Shown here one piece after another: positions 10,273 through 22,454 of a DNA stretch of 64,000 nt. Location of the stretch: assembly GCA_907163375.1 (NCBI GenBank), contig CAJQUW010014340.1, positions 1 through 64,000 on the forward strand, read 5' to 3'. A program made the position numbers and the translations under genes. Under the pieces are notes generated by a model. The model was given only the letters and a program-made list of their open reading frames with translations. It made no database searches and was not told the DNA's origin. Position 1 is the first letter of the stretch. Each line of letters starts with the position of its first letter. Origin of the DNA: Prostheceraeus crozeri. Its lineage: Eukaryota; Platyhelminthes; Polycladida; Euryleptidae.

Positions 10273-10428
10273 CGGAAATGACTGGAGAATGATCCCTTTG
10301 TAGCAAGCACAACTGATAAAATCATGTAGTTAGAACGATAAAATCGTCGCGATAAATCGTTACAATGTGAACAGCGGAGCTCAACGATAAATCGTTGAGC
10401 TGAGAGGAAGAAATATCGTCACGATTTT

Positions 10429-10463
10429 ATAGTTATCGTTATCGTGCTAATGTGAACGCACCT
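10429..10463 (-). repeat. Harbinger right TIR
   Basis: This is the inverted counterpart of the left end. It ends CGCACCT and is followed by the TAA duplication at 10464-10466. AACGATAAATCGTT palindromes lie just inside it. Confidence 0.9.
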
Positions 10464-10559
10464 TAAGTCAAGCACATTAATGGAAAGTATATGGTCTGGG
10501 TCATTATCTCTAACACAGTTGTCGCGACATGACTTTATTGACCTAGTGCCATCTGCTCA

Positions 10560-10780
10560 GACGATGAGGTCAGGCGAAGTAAGATCAAGCTGCTGACATC
10601 GCTACACTTCACGTCATCGTCTCTAATTCAAAAAGTACTTGCATAAAATTCTGCATGTGGGTAGAAAATATACTCATAAATACTCAAAAATACGTGTCTC
10701 TGAAGTTTTGTGATCATTGATTCATTTTTACGGATTTCAGACAAATTTGGAAACGTGAGGGGAGATAACCCATAAGTACC
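10560..10780 (-). repeat. Right terminal inverted repeat of the outer MITE
   Basis: This is the inverted partner of 3486-3705, including the shared blocks GATCAAGCTGCTGACATCGCT, shortened here to its recognisable part, and CCCATAAGTACC at the end. AATAATTT follows directly. Confidence 0.8.
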
Positions 10781-10788
10781 AATAATTT

Positions 10789-12839
10789 ATTCACATTAAA
10801 AATTGACGTGCTTCGTTAAAAGTCACCGAACAAAATGCTTTCAAAAGTGACCAAAAAGTACTTTTCAAATTAGATCATAAATTCGACGTTCGACTCAGCC
10901 AAATTCAACGAGATTGTGGTGAAAAATATGAAAATGCGCTAAAACTGAAAGTCTCCAAAGCGTAGGTCTGGCGACATAGCTTCACGTGGACGACAGGCTC
11001 TCCCCCCCCCCTAGCTGCCATTTCATCCAACATCAGGTGTCATCAGCAGGCCTAGTTCACATCTCTCATTATTAACATAATTTCCTATTTAAAGCTGCCG
11101 CCTTGCCCGGGGTACAATTGAGATACACAGGCGGCAGTAAATTACATTTTTATTCATTAAGTACTTCCTCAATTTTAACACATTACGGACATGTCGCATA
11201 AACTAGTTGAAAAAAGAAAAAAGGTTGTTCTCAATCTTCAACTGAGGATGAAATTCAATAAATAATTATCCTATTTATATCGCGTTGTCAAAATGCAGCA
11301 TCTATTACTTAGCACTATTAGGACATTAATAGTGTTAATTAAGAGATATATGAGATAATGCTGGCATGTTTTCTTCTTAACCTTGGGAGCCAACCGTCTT
11401 TCTTTTCTAAATTTTCTTCATTAGCATCAGTGGTCAAAATCGAACCGAATTCTCTTTTTCATACGATGAGCTCGGTTCGGTTCAGTTGTATCCGAATCGA
11501 ACCGAAGTTTTTGATGTGCTGACAACAATGGAGTACGAACCTTGATTGATGTTGGACTCTGTTACAATGTCGATGAACTACTTTAGTCTTTTTTAGTAGG
11601 AGATTTCATCTTCCAATCGTTTGCATGAATAAGGAGGAAAATGACATAAAGCGGCTATTCAATTTAATTGAACAATTTATTTGCCTCTGTTAGCGTCTAG
11701 AATTCAAATGATACTGATATTATGTCGTGATATCTGACACTGTACTTTCAATCATTCCCTGCAATCGCGGACATCAATTTTTGTTGTTCAATCCAATTTT
11801 GCAGCATGAGACAAGGAAGTGATTAATTTTACTCCAAGTAATAGTATTCCTTTACGATCAACACGCATCGACATTGATTGAAATTACACGAACACATTTT
11901 TAAGCATGCATTGAAAATGTGGTTAGCATGTGCGGTTTGAATATAATGATTAAAGACCAATACAAAAAAAGATTCCTATTTTAATTGAATGAATATGGAA
12001 TTATCTGCACGTGTCATACAGGTTTTGTATAGGCTCATGCAGGCCTATTGTTGAAAGAATATTAACAGGAAAAAGACAATGAGTCATTTTGAATGTTTTC
12101 GACTGAGCTCTTGTGGGGATGATTAGGTTCCAACTACCAAGCATTTGAATGCTTTAAAACAAATGAACCGAATATCAATTTTTAAATTTTGTAGAACTGT
12201 GAAAGAGACATTGAACTATTTTGTATTTACCTTGACTTTGCAATCAATGATTTACCTCAAGATAAGTATTCTCATTGTGTGAACTCATCACATGCAATTT
12301 CTTCTTTTTATATGACCTTTCTATTATCACTATAATTTTCTGGAGCATCTTTATACCACAAGGTTTAATTACGATAATTGTTCTATTTTTTGTATTCTCT
12401 AGAACTGAAAGATAATTGCTGATGCCCAAAGTGAACAGCGTCTGAATGCAACTGTTTCATGATGTGAAAAAATCTCAGGAAAGTATCTTTCAGAAGCAGT
12501 CTGCAATGACAGACAGATGGGTGTCAACGTCAACTTAAACAAGGAGACAGACGTCGAAAAAAACTGTCCGATTGTTCTCAACAAGCTAAGTTGATTCTAT
12601 TGCATTGCTCTTGCTCCAATCGCGTTGGTGATAGCATTTACAGCACATGTTCTGACATCACAGGCTGAACAGGGGGCATAGGGGAGGGCTTCCACCTTGG
12701 AAACCCACCTACCTACTTACTCACGGACACTTTGGTCACGCGCAGCAACACCGAAGCCTTCAGCCAGACACACAGATCACGGAATATAATTCATTGTAAG
12801 TACGAAGTAATCACGGAGTATAATTCATAATAATCCGAA
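10789..12839. other. Unassigned region
   Basis: I see no supported gene. There is a C9 run at about 10984, GGTTCGGTT / AACCGAACC-like imperfect repeats at 11440-11510, and a short imperfect duplication ATCACGGA(A/G)TATAATTCAT at 12777-12830. Confidence 0.4.
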
Positions 12840-13164
12840 GACAGGAACAGCCTTTCATCTCTTGCGCCTGTCTACGGCATGTCATGAATATCTTCAGAAT
12901 GTTCAAATTGTCACAATTCCATCAAATTTTAAGAATCGGTATCAGATTGTTATTTCTGCCAGTATGAGTCTGCCCATAAGATCCTACGAATATTTCTTCG
13001 ACAGCTTTACCAAGCGGATGGGACAGAGAAATTCGACTTGTAGGCCTGTCTCAAAGCGACAAAAAATTGAAAAATTGGAGAAAAAATTGAAAAATCAATC
13101 TGGTGAATTGCAAAATATGACGGAGACGCGACCAGCCAGACATGATGACTTCAGCAGTCCTTGA
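12840..13164 (+). repeat. Dispersed repeat, diverged copy with coiled-coil ORF
   Basis: The plus-strand frame 12862-13164 aligns with the peptide of the 2.1 and 16.3 kb repeats: EYLQN.....TIPSN.KN here against EFLQNAPIATIPSDSKN there. It runs further, with a basic stretch and a short lysine/glutamate helix (EKLEKKLKNQ) that could form a coiled coil. Amino-acid similarity persists where the DNA has diverged, suggesting that this was once a protein-coding family. I do not recognise it. It could be an exon of a decayed transposon gene. Confidence 0.45.
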
Positions 13165-16100
13165 AGCCTTGTTCATCAGATCAATACAATACGTAGAGAG
13201 ACTGTGGGAGCGATGGAGCTGCGAGAATGTCAATCACGCCTGCAATCGAAAGTCTAAGAAAATCGCTTGCTGAAATCGTTGCCAAAATAGAAAGCTAAAC
13301 ATGATGGTATACAGACCAGCGATGCAGGTCACTGGGTCAGGGCCACCATTCTTCGTTTTTGAGTTTTCCTGCTTCTGTGCAGTGAACAAACTTGTAGTTT
13401 AAAAGTGAAGTGAAAGTGAATTAGATTGCTACATGCAATTTTTCGAAAAATCAGCAATTTTTAGAGTTAATGATTCTTCAACTTTCGGTAATTTTACAAA
13501 ACAGAAAAATTACAAATGGAACACTTTTTACTATTTCACAGGAAATTTATGCGTATTTGAGCGAGATCAACGATCTGCACCATCAGCACTTAAAATCACC
13601 GCGGTAACCGTCCTATGGAGGAAACTGAAATTCAAAGGTCAATTCATAGCTCTTTTTATAAATTATGTAAATTCAAATTTTATATGTAACTTCTCACTTA
13701 CGTAAACATTAATAACTTCAGTCCCATTCGAACAATCTAATTTCATTCAGATACTATGCATAAAATATCGACTGAGTCATATTAATATGTTTACAAATTC
13801 TTCAGCTTTCAAAAGTGTAGAAATTACGTTCGATATTTTCAAGATCACTTTATTGGTCGTTCAGCCTTCAGAAAATTATTACGGAAATTATTCAACAAAT
13901 TCCTCTCGTAATAATTGATATTAAGCAATCTGATTTTGATAGCACAAGATTGTATGAATGTTCATGTGAATCTGAAGTCAATGTGTGTGTTATTTTAGGT
14001 CCATTTCACTCAATATAATTTGAATGCATGAAGACCTGCATACATTCTTCGATGGGACATTTCCAGATGATATGTGTTAGATTTGAGCATGATCTGTAAT
14101 AGTTTGTAAGGGACGCGTTCAAATAGAGCTGCGATGATAGTGAAAGATAAAAAACCACAAACAGGCGTTGCTACAATCACAAAAAATGAATGACACTATT
14201 ACTAGTTTATTGTAAAACGCCTTCAATTTCAAGCAAGTCAAATCAGATTTTATAATAATCAACCTATTTATACAAAATTACTTCCATAGACGTCTGCTAT
14301 ACCAAATGCTTGTCCTGGCCACACGCTTAAGTAGGCTAGATAATGCGTCAATAAAAGCTTAGATACGTTAATATTGACCACATGCGTTAATAAAAGCTTA
14401 AATAATGCGATTAAGGATAACATAAATAAGTCAACCTGTTTAATAAACATCATTTTTTAGTGTTTGACGTTTAGGTCCAACATCACTTTATCAGCCAACT
14501 GGAAACACTGAACATGATTTTGTCATGCATCCATAACTATAAGCAAGTCCGAACAGGACGGTATATCGGGTTTCGTGTGAATATTTTATTCTACAGAATA
14601 CAGACGATTATACGAATAGGCAGTGCTTTTACCCTTTGCTTTCGGAGCGATGAAAAAAATAGCCTCCCGCCGTATCGTCATCAACCGAATTAATGAGTTA
14701 GCATATCAAGAAGAATTTTATCTACTTCGAATGGATCAGCATTTTCGGCTGCGTGATGCAAGCCATGCGTCTGACAAGTTAAACAAAACATTTGAATAGG
14801 AAAATTAGTTTTGAATTCAGAAGTACTTTAATCATAATATATGGGAAGTCTGCGTCACAATTTTGTTAAATTTGATACCCAGAGGATACAATGTCCTTTG
14901 ACGAGTAAAAGAAATACTTTCTGCTTCAATGAATATTCATTAGTTTTCCTCTTCAACTTCCACATACCGTGTTTTCGGAAACATTTCTTATATGCTTGAC
15001 TTAGGAGTCTTGATAGTGAATTGTATGAAGAAATAATGAGCATTGAGTAAAAATAAGCGATACTATTGAAGTCAATGGCTATCATGTATTTGCACGCAAA
15101 GTTCTCTTGCGTCTCCAAAATGGGTCAGTCATTTAAATATGCACACAAGTGGTTGAAAAAACAAACCAATGAACGATTATTTCAAATATCACACCCACGG
15201 CACCGTAACCTCAAGCTTTCCACTTCCTTCTGATCGCCAAAATATCGCCTCGAGTGACCATTCAGATGTAATTTTGTTTAATGTGCTGTAAGTCAGCAGA
15301 AGATATTTTAAATTCAATTTTGTAAAATTGAATTTTTGTTTTTTTTGTACTTTTTCCGAGTGATATTTCCGCTACTGTAGTTGTTGATGGACGGACAGGG
15401 TGACCCAGATATATGTAGCTTACTAGTTTTAAAAGCGTGTAGATATCCGGTAGGTCCTACCACCCTGTATGAGTGTCAAAAGACTGAAAAGCTGGACTGA
15501 ATTACGGGATTTATGATTTCTTGCTTTTAAACAGCAATTTCGTAATGTACAGAAATTGGAGAAATGTGAACATTTAAAGTAACTATCGATTTTATTGCTA
15601 TTTTTAAATAAATTTCTTTTGGCATCTTTTAAATTGAAGCAACGCGAGAGTCGCTCTCTTACCTTGGAAAGCTATCATGCTACGGACTTTGTCGCACCCT
15701 CTGTTGCTGGTTTTGAGTTGCAAAAATACAAATCTCGCAGATCCGCTAGAGAATTTCAGCATATCGGATATTGCATGACTTCTCATTTCCTGTTGCATTA
15801 TTGGATTTCCCAAAAAAGCCTGTTATCGCCGCAGATAAGTTTAAATGTCTTCCTCTCAGAAATAGCTTGCTCGATATTGAAGAATATGTTCCTTTCCAAT
15901 CTACAAGATGGAATATAAAAAACCGAAGAAGCACCAAATACTAAGACTATTGGAGCTATGGTTTGAATAGCGGAAGGACCCAAATCCAAGTGACCTTTCA
16001 TTTATTTATGTTTTCTTCAAATTTTATGCTGTCGAACGCTTTCGGCTAGCGTCCACTAGCCATGTTCACGACAATTTGACAAAGACGGTTTGTAAAGACA

Positions 16101-16280
16101 CTTGGAATCAGATACACCACAGCAATCAACGCAGCCAACCAATCAGACACTAGATGAATACTTGCACACAACGATCCCGACAGGCATGAAAGCTGAACAA
16201 TAGACAATCGCGACAAAGGCAACCAACAATAGACAACAAGATGATTGACATCGCTCCACAATGAAGTACGTGGCAGGAAC
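13165..16280. other. Unassigned region
   Basis: No coding region is supported. A short tandem duplication around AATAAAAGCTTA(G/A)AT is at 14342-14410. A CAGGGTG/CACCCTG pair at 15397-15466 resembles mariner ends but encloses only about 70 bases. Short frames near 15.6-16.0 kb on both strands have no recognisable motif. Confidence 0.4.
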
Positions 16281-16288
16281 AAGATATA

Positions 16289-16808
16289 AAACCACAGAAT
16301 TTGATTGTTTAATCGTGTCACTTTGCTAGAAGTGCAAACTGGTTCGAACAAATGGCACATGCAGGAACTTAATAAGTGGGCAAAAAAATTTTTAATACCT
16401 TACAGAGATAGGAAAAATAGTCGTCCGTCGGTTGCGGATTGCTCTGAATTCCTTCAAAATGCTCCGATCGCCACGATTCCTTCAGATTCGAAGAATTCAG
16501 ATCATTGTGCAAAAGTTTTCTCGATAATGTTGGGCCCTCCAATCACTATTAAAAAAAGTTAGCAGGCGCACGAAAAAACGTTCACAAACTTCTCTGCAGA
16601 ACTTGTCATGGACTGTGTCACTTTGCTGTGTGATCCGGTTGAACAGTCACTGAAGCTTTGCACAATTTGGCGTGTTTAATGTTGAACTGGCTGCTCATTG
16701 TTCGATTGCTATGGTATTATGTCAGCAGATTGTGCCATTTCATTTACGTTAATGTTCCAATGTTTCCCTCCTAGTCAAACAGAAGAAAAGACGACCTGTC
16801 TAATTCTG
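16289..16808 (+). repeat. Dispersed repeat, copy 2
   Basis: This is the close relative of 2111-2640, spanning the same boundaries. The plus-strand frame is more complete than in copy 1: an 85-residue open stretch (16305-16562) including KKFLIPYRDRKNSRPSVAD and FLQNAPIATIPSDSKN before a stop. Downstream DNA similarity continues without an open frame. The conserved frame suggests a former coding sequence of unknown type. Confidence 0.7.
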
Positions 16809-19800
16809 TGTATAAAACGCATAGAAAAAGGGCTATGTACAAAGTACCTAAGATATGTATGTGAAACAAAGTGAAAAAGAAATTCAAACAGAATAAATGA
16901 ATAAATAAAAGGTGAAAAATATACAAAAAATGAATTACATTAAAAATGTATAGAAACACAGTTGAAAAGAAAATTTTGAGATAATAAAAGTAGGAAATAT
17001 ATACATGGTTAAAAAAAACTTATGCTTCATAAGTCCAAAAACAAAAAGTGCATGTTATAACCTAGGGATGCTAGCCATATTTTTGAGCCCTAGAAGCCAT
17101 TTTCCCGGAAATTCTAAGCTACGGTACAGTTTCCGCCCGAAAAGTAAAAAGAGTAATACCGGCAACTGCTTGACAGAATGATTTAAGGAGTCTCAAGAAC
17201 AATTACTGATTTTAGCTTTCAAAGCAAGTTGTCCGCCGTCCCTTGTGAATTAGCCGTCAAAGGTCATAGACGAGACAGATAATTTTGGTTAACGGTTTGA
17301 AATTCCCTAGGGATTGTGTTCATAGATCATGGATTAGTTTGTAGACAAAACATTTCTACGGTACTTTTACTTATCAATTTGCAGACGATTGAAGTGCTCT
17401 GCTTCTTCAGATTAGCTAGAAGGAATGTGGAGAATAATCTTGAAGTCTTGATAAAAGGGCATCAAGACAGTCGGGAAGAATTTCCCAATGCCTGCCAGAA
17501 GGGTCGGTTCTGAGATGAAACATTTGAATGGGAATAGTTCACAAGTTCACTGAGTTCGGTAGTGAACATGAGTAAAAAGTCGTAGAAGAGATTTCATAAT
17601 TTCCATTTCCAAATGAGATGTCTGTAAGTTTCAATCAGAATGCTGATGTACTGATATATCAACCAATTTACATTTTAAGTATAAAAGCCGTAGTATGCAT
17701 CTTGTATGACCTGCAAATATCGGGTCAGTGATGATTGCGATGTGAGTATACTGTTACACATTCTCAAAAATTTGAATATGGTTGAATCGATTAGTGTTAT
17801 AATGAGAAATCTTCGATAAATCTCTTGCTCCTTATCCCCGTCATGTCACTGCCGATTCATACAGTTAACCCCCAAAGACCTGAGTTTTTTCACATCATCT
17901 GGGACTTTTGCGAATACTTAGCTCATCTTCTTTCATCGATTTCAAAATATCATGAAGGTTGATTTTAAGTAAAACAATAAGGCTGGCATGTAGACGATCC
18001 ACATATTTAATCTTCTGAGTGTCGTTCAGCCTTATTAGCAAAATTAGCAGAAAATATGGTACTTATATAAGTCAACAACGCTAAGCACAAAATCAATTGT
18101 ACTTCTGTACTAAGGCCTTTTCACGATGCTTACATTTACAATTATACCTCAGATACTTAATCTTATTGAAATGAGTTAATCCGTGAAACAGAATCCTTGA
18201 ATTTTTTCATTATTTTAATTTTATCCATCCCTAGCGGAAATAGGCCTTCCAGAGCCACAACTATTGCATTTTTTTGACTCTCAAAAGAGCTGTGGAGATC
18301 ACAAATTCATAAATTACTACAATGGAAACTTTGTCAAATTCTATTTTTGGTGTCGAACTGTGAGTTTTGTTCGAGTTTTTTTAATATGGGCCAACCAGTC
18401 TCGCGCGATTCTGTGCGGAAGAAAAAAGGCATTTTTCCAATTTCTTACACAATATGCACTGTCACGAGCATGATAAACACAGCAAATAAATTTATTTTAC
18501 GCATTATCTACCATCGTGGATATGCACAAAAGTATTTTTCATTTGAAAGCAAAACTTCTTTGATGGGAATCTCTACACTCTCTAAGTCCTGAGGGAGGGT
18601 CCGGTGTACCCCCGTGGCTTGTCTACCACAGTTCTACTGATTCAAATGAAATGAAATATCACATGCAGATTCATTGTCAAAAATGATGACTTTATATGGG
18701 TATGAACGGTTGATATATCCACAGTACAAAAAGTGAAATAGAAAATATTGCTCCGGGGTCTCTGAGGGATAATGCGTTGTACTTCACAAAAACAGATCGC
18801 TAATGGCCATTTGATTAAGTGCGATTTTTGTACATTTTGCATATCATACTCGTATTTCATGAAGATCCGTCACGATTTCACAAGCAATTCAGCATACTTA
18901 CCGGTATATTTTTAGAGAATGTAGCAGTGATCCACAACACTTCGCATGGATAATCTTTCACTTACAACTCTTTCTTAATATTTTTCTTATAGTCACACAA
19001 AAGCAATTAATCACTTTGAGGGCATATTCTTTTTATCATCATAATTTATCATGTTTTCGATGGCTTATATCATTACTATGACCTCGTCATCCTTGAATGG
19101 TACGGCAGATTAAGCACTTAAAATGTCATCCTAGGATCGACTTGAAAAGAAAAGCAACTCATGTATAGTACGACTTGCTTTCAGTCATTCACAACGTGCC
19201 TTAGAGATAAAGTGATGTAAACACACACGTGGGAGAATCAACACTTGAAGAAGATGTTGTAATTATGAAAACGACAGAATAAAAGGGGAATGTGATAGAT
19301 CTATCCAACCATGTGTGCTATTTTACTCAAATTTCAAAGCTTATTATTCTACATCACGTTGATGCACTGAGATCTTGCTGAAAGATAAAGTTCAATAGCA
19401 ATATAATCTTTCACATATTGAAACGTTGCATTCTGCATCTGTATGAAAGCATTCAAAACTAAGGTATTCGAAACAATTCCATGACGAGAAAATCAATGAC
19501 GAAACAAAATGCAATACGCAGACGCTTTCTAACTTCATATTGTTTTGCAAAAAATAGAATTTATGACACAATTTTGGCTACAGTAGGGTTGGCTTTATAC
19601 TCCATAAGTGCGAATTGCGAAGCAATGTTACTCAGATATTTTTCAGATCATAAAGGCCTGTGTGCCATTATCTAATATCTTAAATAATGTAAGAGAGACA
19701 GCTATGGTATGCAAAGAGTATGCTGTGTTGATGAGAGTCAGTGCTGTAGCCTTCCTGTACGTATGTTGAAGCTTAACTTTTCCATGAGATGCATCATTTA

Positions 19801-20576
19801 ATATTTTTAATAGTGTCTTATCTGCATTGTCTATTCACAGAGAGATTAACATATTAATCTACAAATTTAATGTATTTTTTCTAATAATCATTTAACCTTT
19901 TCTGATAGACTTTATTTACTGCAGTTGATTAATAGTTTTTAGTAATCGATATTCCTCAAAAGTCAATTTTTTAAGTCACCGTGTATAGAATATACGGCTG
20001 TTGTAAAATAATCTCGGCTTTCCATCAGATTCCTTCAAATTCTTCAACATTTACTTAAGTTTTTCGAGTGGAAAATTTTGATGAGCACAAATTCCTGATA
20101 TTTCTCATTTTAGTGTTAGAAGAATTTGAGATCAAAATAATGTCTAAGTATTTCTTGAAGAATACAACTTGCTATTTGCTTTCTGCTGATTTCCTACGAT
20201 CTGCAAGTTAGAATCTTTTGTGTTCCACAGACTGCAAATACAGGGACACAATAATTGAAGAATAGTCAGGATTATGGATGGCAACATCGGTAACTCAAAA
20301 GCTCATTACTCGGGTAGGGTTGTGAATTTTGCCTGTCCATGATGGTGCAGCCAGTCTATTTTTGATCCTATTGGAATTCACTGCTCCCGTATTATCATGA
20401 TTTGTCTTGTCATTACTGAAAATTAAACTGAAAGCGCTACTGGAGATCAGATACAGATTACAAGATAGAGATTGATGCAATAATAATTGGTAAGTCGTTA
20501 ATCAATCTGGTGTTTTTGTTGATATGAAATAGCGTAAGGCAATATATATTTGTGGTTCACTTCATCGACAGGCAGT
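16809..20576. other. Unassigned AT-rich region
   Basis: I found no gene, RNA gene or transposon boundary that I can defend. All open frames are short and lack recognisable motifs. Confidence 0.4.
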
Positions 20577-20942
20577 AAATTTAATAATAATAACTGTATA
20601 TTTATAGAGCGCCATTACTGGGTGAGCTCATGGCGCAACAAAATCATGCAGCATTAAATGCAAACAAAAAACATGTACACGTCAGCGATTGCAAGAAATA
20701 AAGTATGTCTTCAAAGATCTTTTAAAGGAATGTGGGGATGCAGAGTTCCTCACGTCTCTTGGTGAGGAATTCCACAATGCGGGTGCAGCATAGGAAAATG
20801 ATCTTCTTCTACAGCGAGTCCGATAATTACGAGACTCCAGAATTACGAGATGAATGCAACGATCGCTTGTAAACATATACGGATACGAGATCTGACAAAT
20901 AGGAAGGACAAGAGCTCTGAAGAATTTTCTACACCGTGACAC
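20577..20942 (-). mobile_element. CR1/L2-like LINE 3' end
   Basis: On the minus strand an 86-residue frame (20942-20682) carries the C-terminal signature of CR1/L2-type reverse transcriptase proteins (RRSFSYAAPALWNSSP, then SFKRSLKTYF). It is followed by a 3' UTR containing the common TGGCGCTCTATAAAT block and a (TTA)n-like tail at 20600-20582. Everything upstream is missing, so this is a severely 5'-truncated insertion. The C-terminal region is of unknown catalytic role but is highly conserved in the family. Confidence 0.82.
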
Positions 20943-21962
20943 AAAATTTAAAACATTTGTTTAATATGTTAATATGTTTTAACATAAACATAAATCTATG
21001 TCCTTAACTCTAAGGAGGCATGATCGTCTTGTCGAAGAAATGACCCTGTCAATGAAGTGAACCACACAGGTCTTTAACCATTCAAATACTTGCTGCTCGG
21101 TGTCAATCCATGCGTAAATCAATCTTACCAATCTCTCCGCATTTATGAGTCACTTCTCAGTTCATTTGGCCATTTATACATCTCAACAAGCCTACATTTG
21201 GCAAAATTTATTTTTTTTATCAAATTGAGGATTTCTATGAAAAAGTTCAGTGACATGACTGACATTTTGCATGCATGATATATTTTGTTGCGATGTTTTA
21301 TATGCACCGTTTTCATGGACAAAAGTATCCTATGAGACTCATGCTAAAGGCGTTTGTTTATTTTGCCTGAGATAAATAGACTTAGACGGATGGAAAGTTC
21401 AAAATTATATGAAACCGTTAAAACGTTTTTACTGATGGGTTTGCTGACTGCTATCCTTAATTACAAAATACTTCAGAAAGCAATCACTTATCGTACAGTT
21501 CGATATATATTTTGTCTTTCATTGAAATTTCCGCATGATGAATAAATAATTCTAAAGGCTCAACGCGAATGCTCCCAATGTAAGAGCAGAATTGACAATT
21601 TTGCTGATCAGAATAAAATTGTGGAGGATAGACAATGTCTACCTTAATAAATTACATTAATAGCGTGCAACATGCCCGCTGTGGAGTAATAAAAGTGGGT
21701 AGTGAAATACAGATCATTATGAATAAATATAATAAATAACAAACTGAAAACAAACACTTTCTGAAAACTCCAGGTAAACACAATTTCCAATAATGATGCT
21801 TCACCGGTCACTTTTTGAGGCATTGTCGATAAGACACTTCAGATATTCATTTCTCTTTCGTCTGGATTGGTTGCAAAAGCTTAACAAAACCATAACAAAG
21901 CATAACTTGAATTCCAAGTCGTGCGACAGTAATAACGCATTGATGATTACTTTACAAATGCC
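20943..21962. other. Unassigned region
   Basis: I see nothing beyond short frames without motifs. Confidence 0.4.
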
Positions 21963-22454
21963 TCATAATTTGGTAGATCGGGTGCCGTTGCTATGGGTGT
22001 ATGTTTGGCCAACTGTCAGATGTGAAGGCATTTCTAATTGTAATTTCTTCAAATTTAACTGGTCTGCACGCCGTCGCAATCGATTTGGTGTTATCACTAG
22101 CCGTGTTGGCGCAGGCAGAGGTGATTGAGTCTTCGTAGGATATCGTAATTTCACCGATGGAGAAACCAATGGTCGACGTCCAACAACTTTTTTTGTCACA
22201 GGCTTTGGCTCAGTAACCGGTCCGACGCGAACACCCGTTTGAAAACGATTCACGCATCGCCGCAAGCGCTCTGCAGATCGCGAAAGAAAAGGACTTGATC
22301 GGCGAGCGTTCCGTCGGCCACATGATGATCTAGGAGAATCATACGGACGGGATGCATTCCCGCCTGTAAGTGACGGAGTTGCTGTTGCTATACTGCCGGA
22401 CGAAACATTAGATAGAAAGGCTATAGAACGACAGCGGCGGCGAAGAGCACCCAT
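21963..22454 (-). CDS. Hypothetical arginine/serine-rich protein, 163 aa
   Basis: The frame starts at an ATG in good context (CGATGG) at 22454 and ends with TGA at 21963. The DNA is richer in G and C than its surroundings. The product is basic, with many Arg and Ser (RRNARRSSPF, SAERLRRCVNRF), a proline-rich middle and a helical C-terminal part (RRRADQLNLKKLQLEM). I recognise no domain, signal peptide or membrane segment. It could be the first or only exon of a host gene, since no transposon motif is evident. It could also be a chance frame in a GC-richer patch. This is the best host-gene candidate in the window, but the evidence is thin. Confidence 0.4.
   Translation of the reverse strand: MGALRRRCRSIAFLSNVSSGSIATATPSLTGGNASRPYDSPRSSCGRRNARRSSPFLSRSAERLRRCVNRFQTGVRVGPVTEPKPVTKKVVGRRPLVSPSVKLRYPTKTQSPLPAPTRLVITPNRLRRRADQLNLKKLQLEMPSHLTVGQTYTHSNGTRSTKL

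Larger units (their letters stand above)
3802..10463. mobile_element. Harbinger (PIF/Harbinger) DNA transposon, nearly complete
   Basis: The element has 35-bp terminal inverted repeats (3802-3836 and 10429-10463) that differ at two positions and begin AGG(C/T)GCGTTCACA. TAA is present directly outside both ends (3799-3801 and 10464-10466), the 3-bp TWA duplication typical of PIF/Harbinger. Inside are the two expected genes: a DDE transposase (minus) and a MADF/BESS DNA-binding protein (plus). The subterminal regions are rich in AACGAT-type repeats, possible transposase-binding sites. The total is 6,662 bp, of which about 1.8 kb is a later retrotransposon insertion. The transposase frame is open after splicing. 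The accessory gene carries one frameshift and a palindrome, so autonomy is doubtful. Confidence 0.92.
3486..10780. mobile_element. Long-TIR DNA transposon (MITE-like), host of a nested Harbinger
   Basis: The ends are inverted copies starting GGTACTTATGGGTTATC, extending about 215 bases inward on each side (3486-3705 and 10560-10780). They share TTCAAATTTGTCT.AAATCCG, ATGAATCAA, TACCCACAT and GACGTGAAGTG-type blocks. The bases AATAATTT flank both ends directly (3478-3485 and 10781-10788), an 8-bp target duplication. Subtracting the nested Harbinger and its 3-bp duplication leaves about 630 bases with no coding capacity, so this was a non-autonomous element. Long inverted repeats with an 8-bp duplication and GG ends fit Mutator-like or Merlin-like groups, but I cannot decide between them. 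Confidence 0.8.

Noticed and set aside
15397-15466. CAGGGTG ... CACCCTG pair resembling mariner ends
   Set aside because: The enclosed 70 bases are too short, and the inner sequences of the two ends do not match beyond seven bases.
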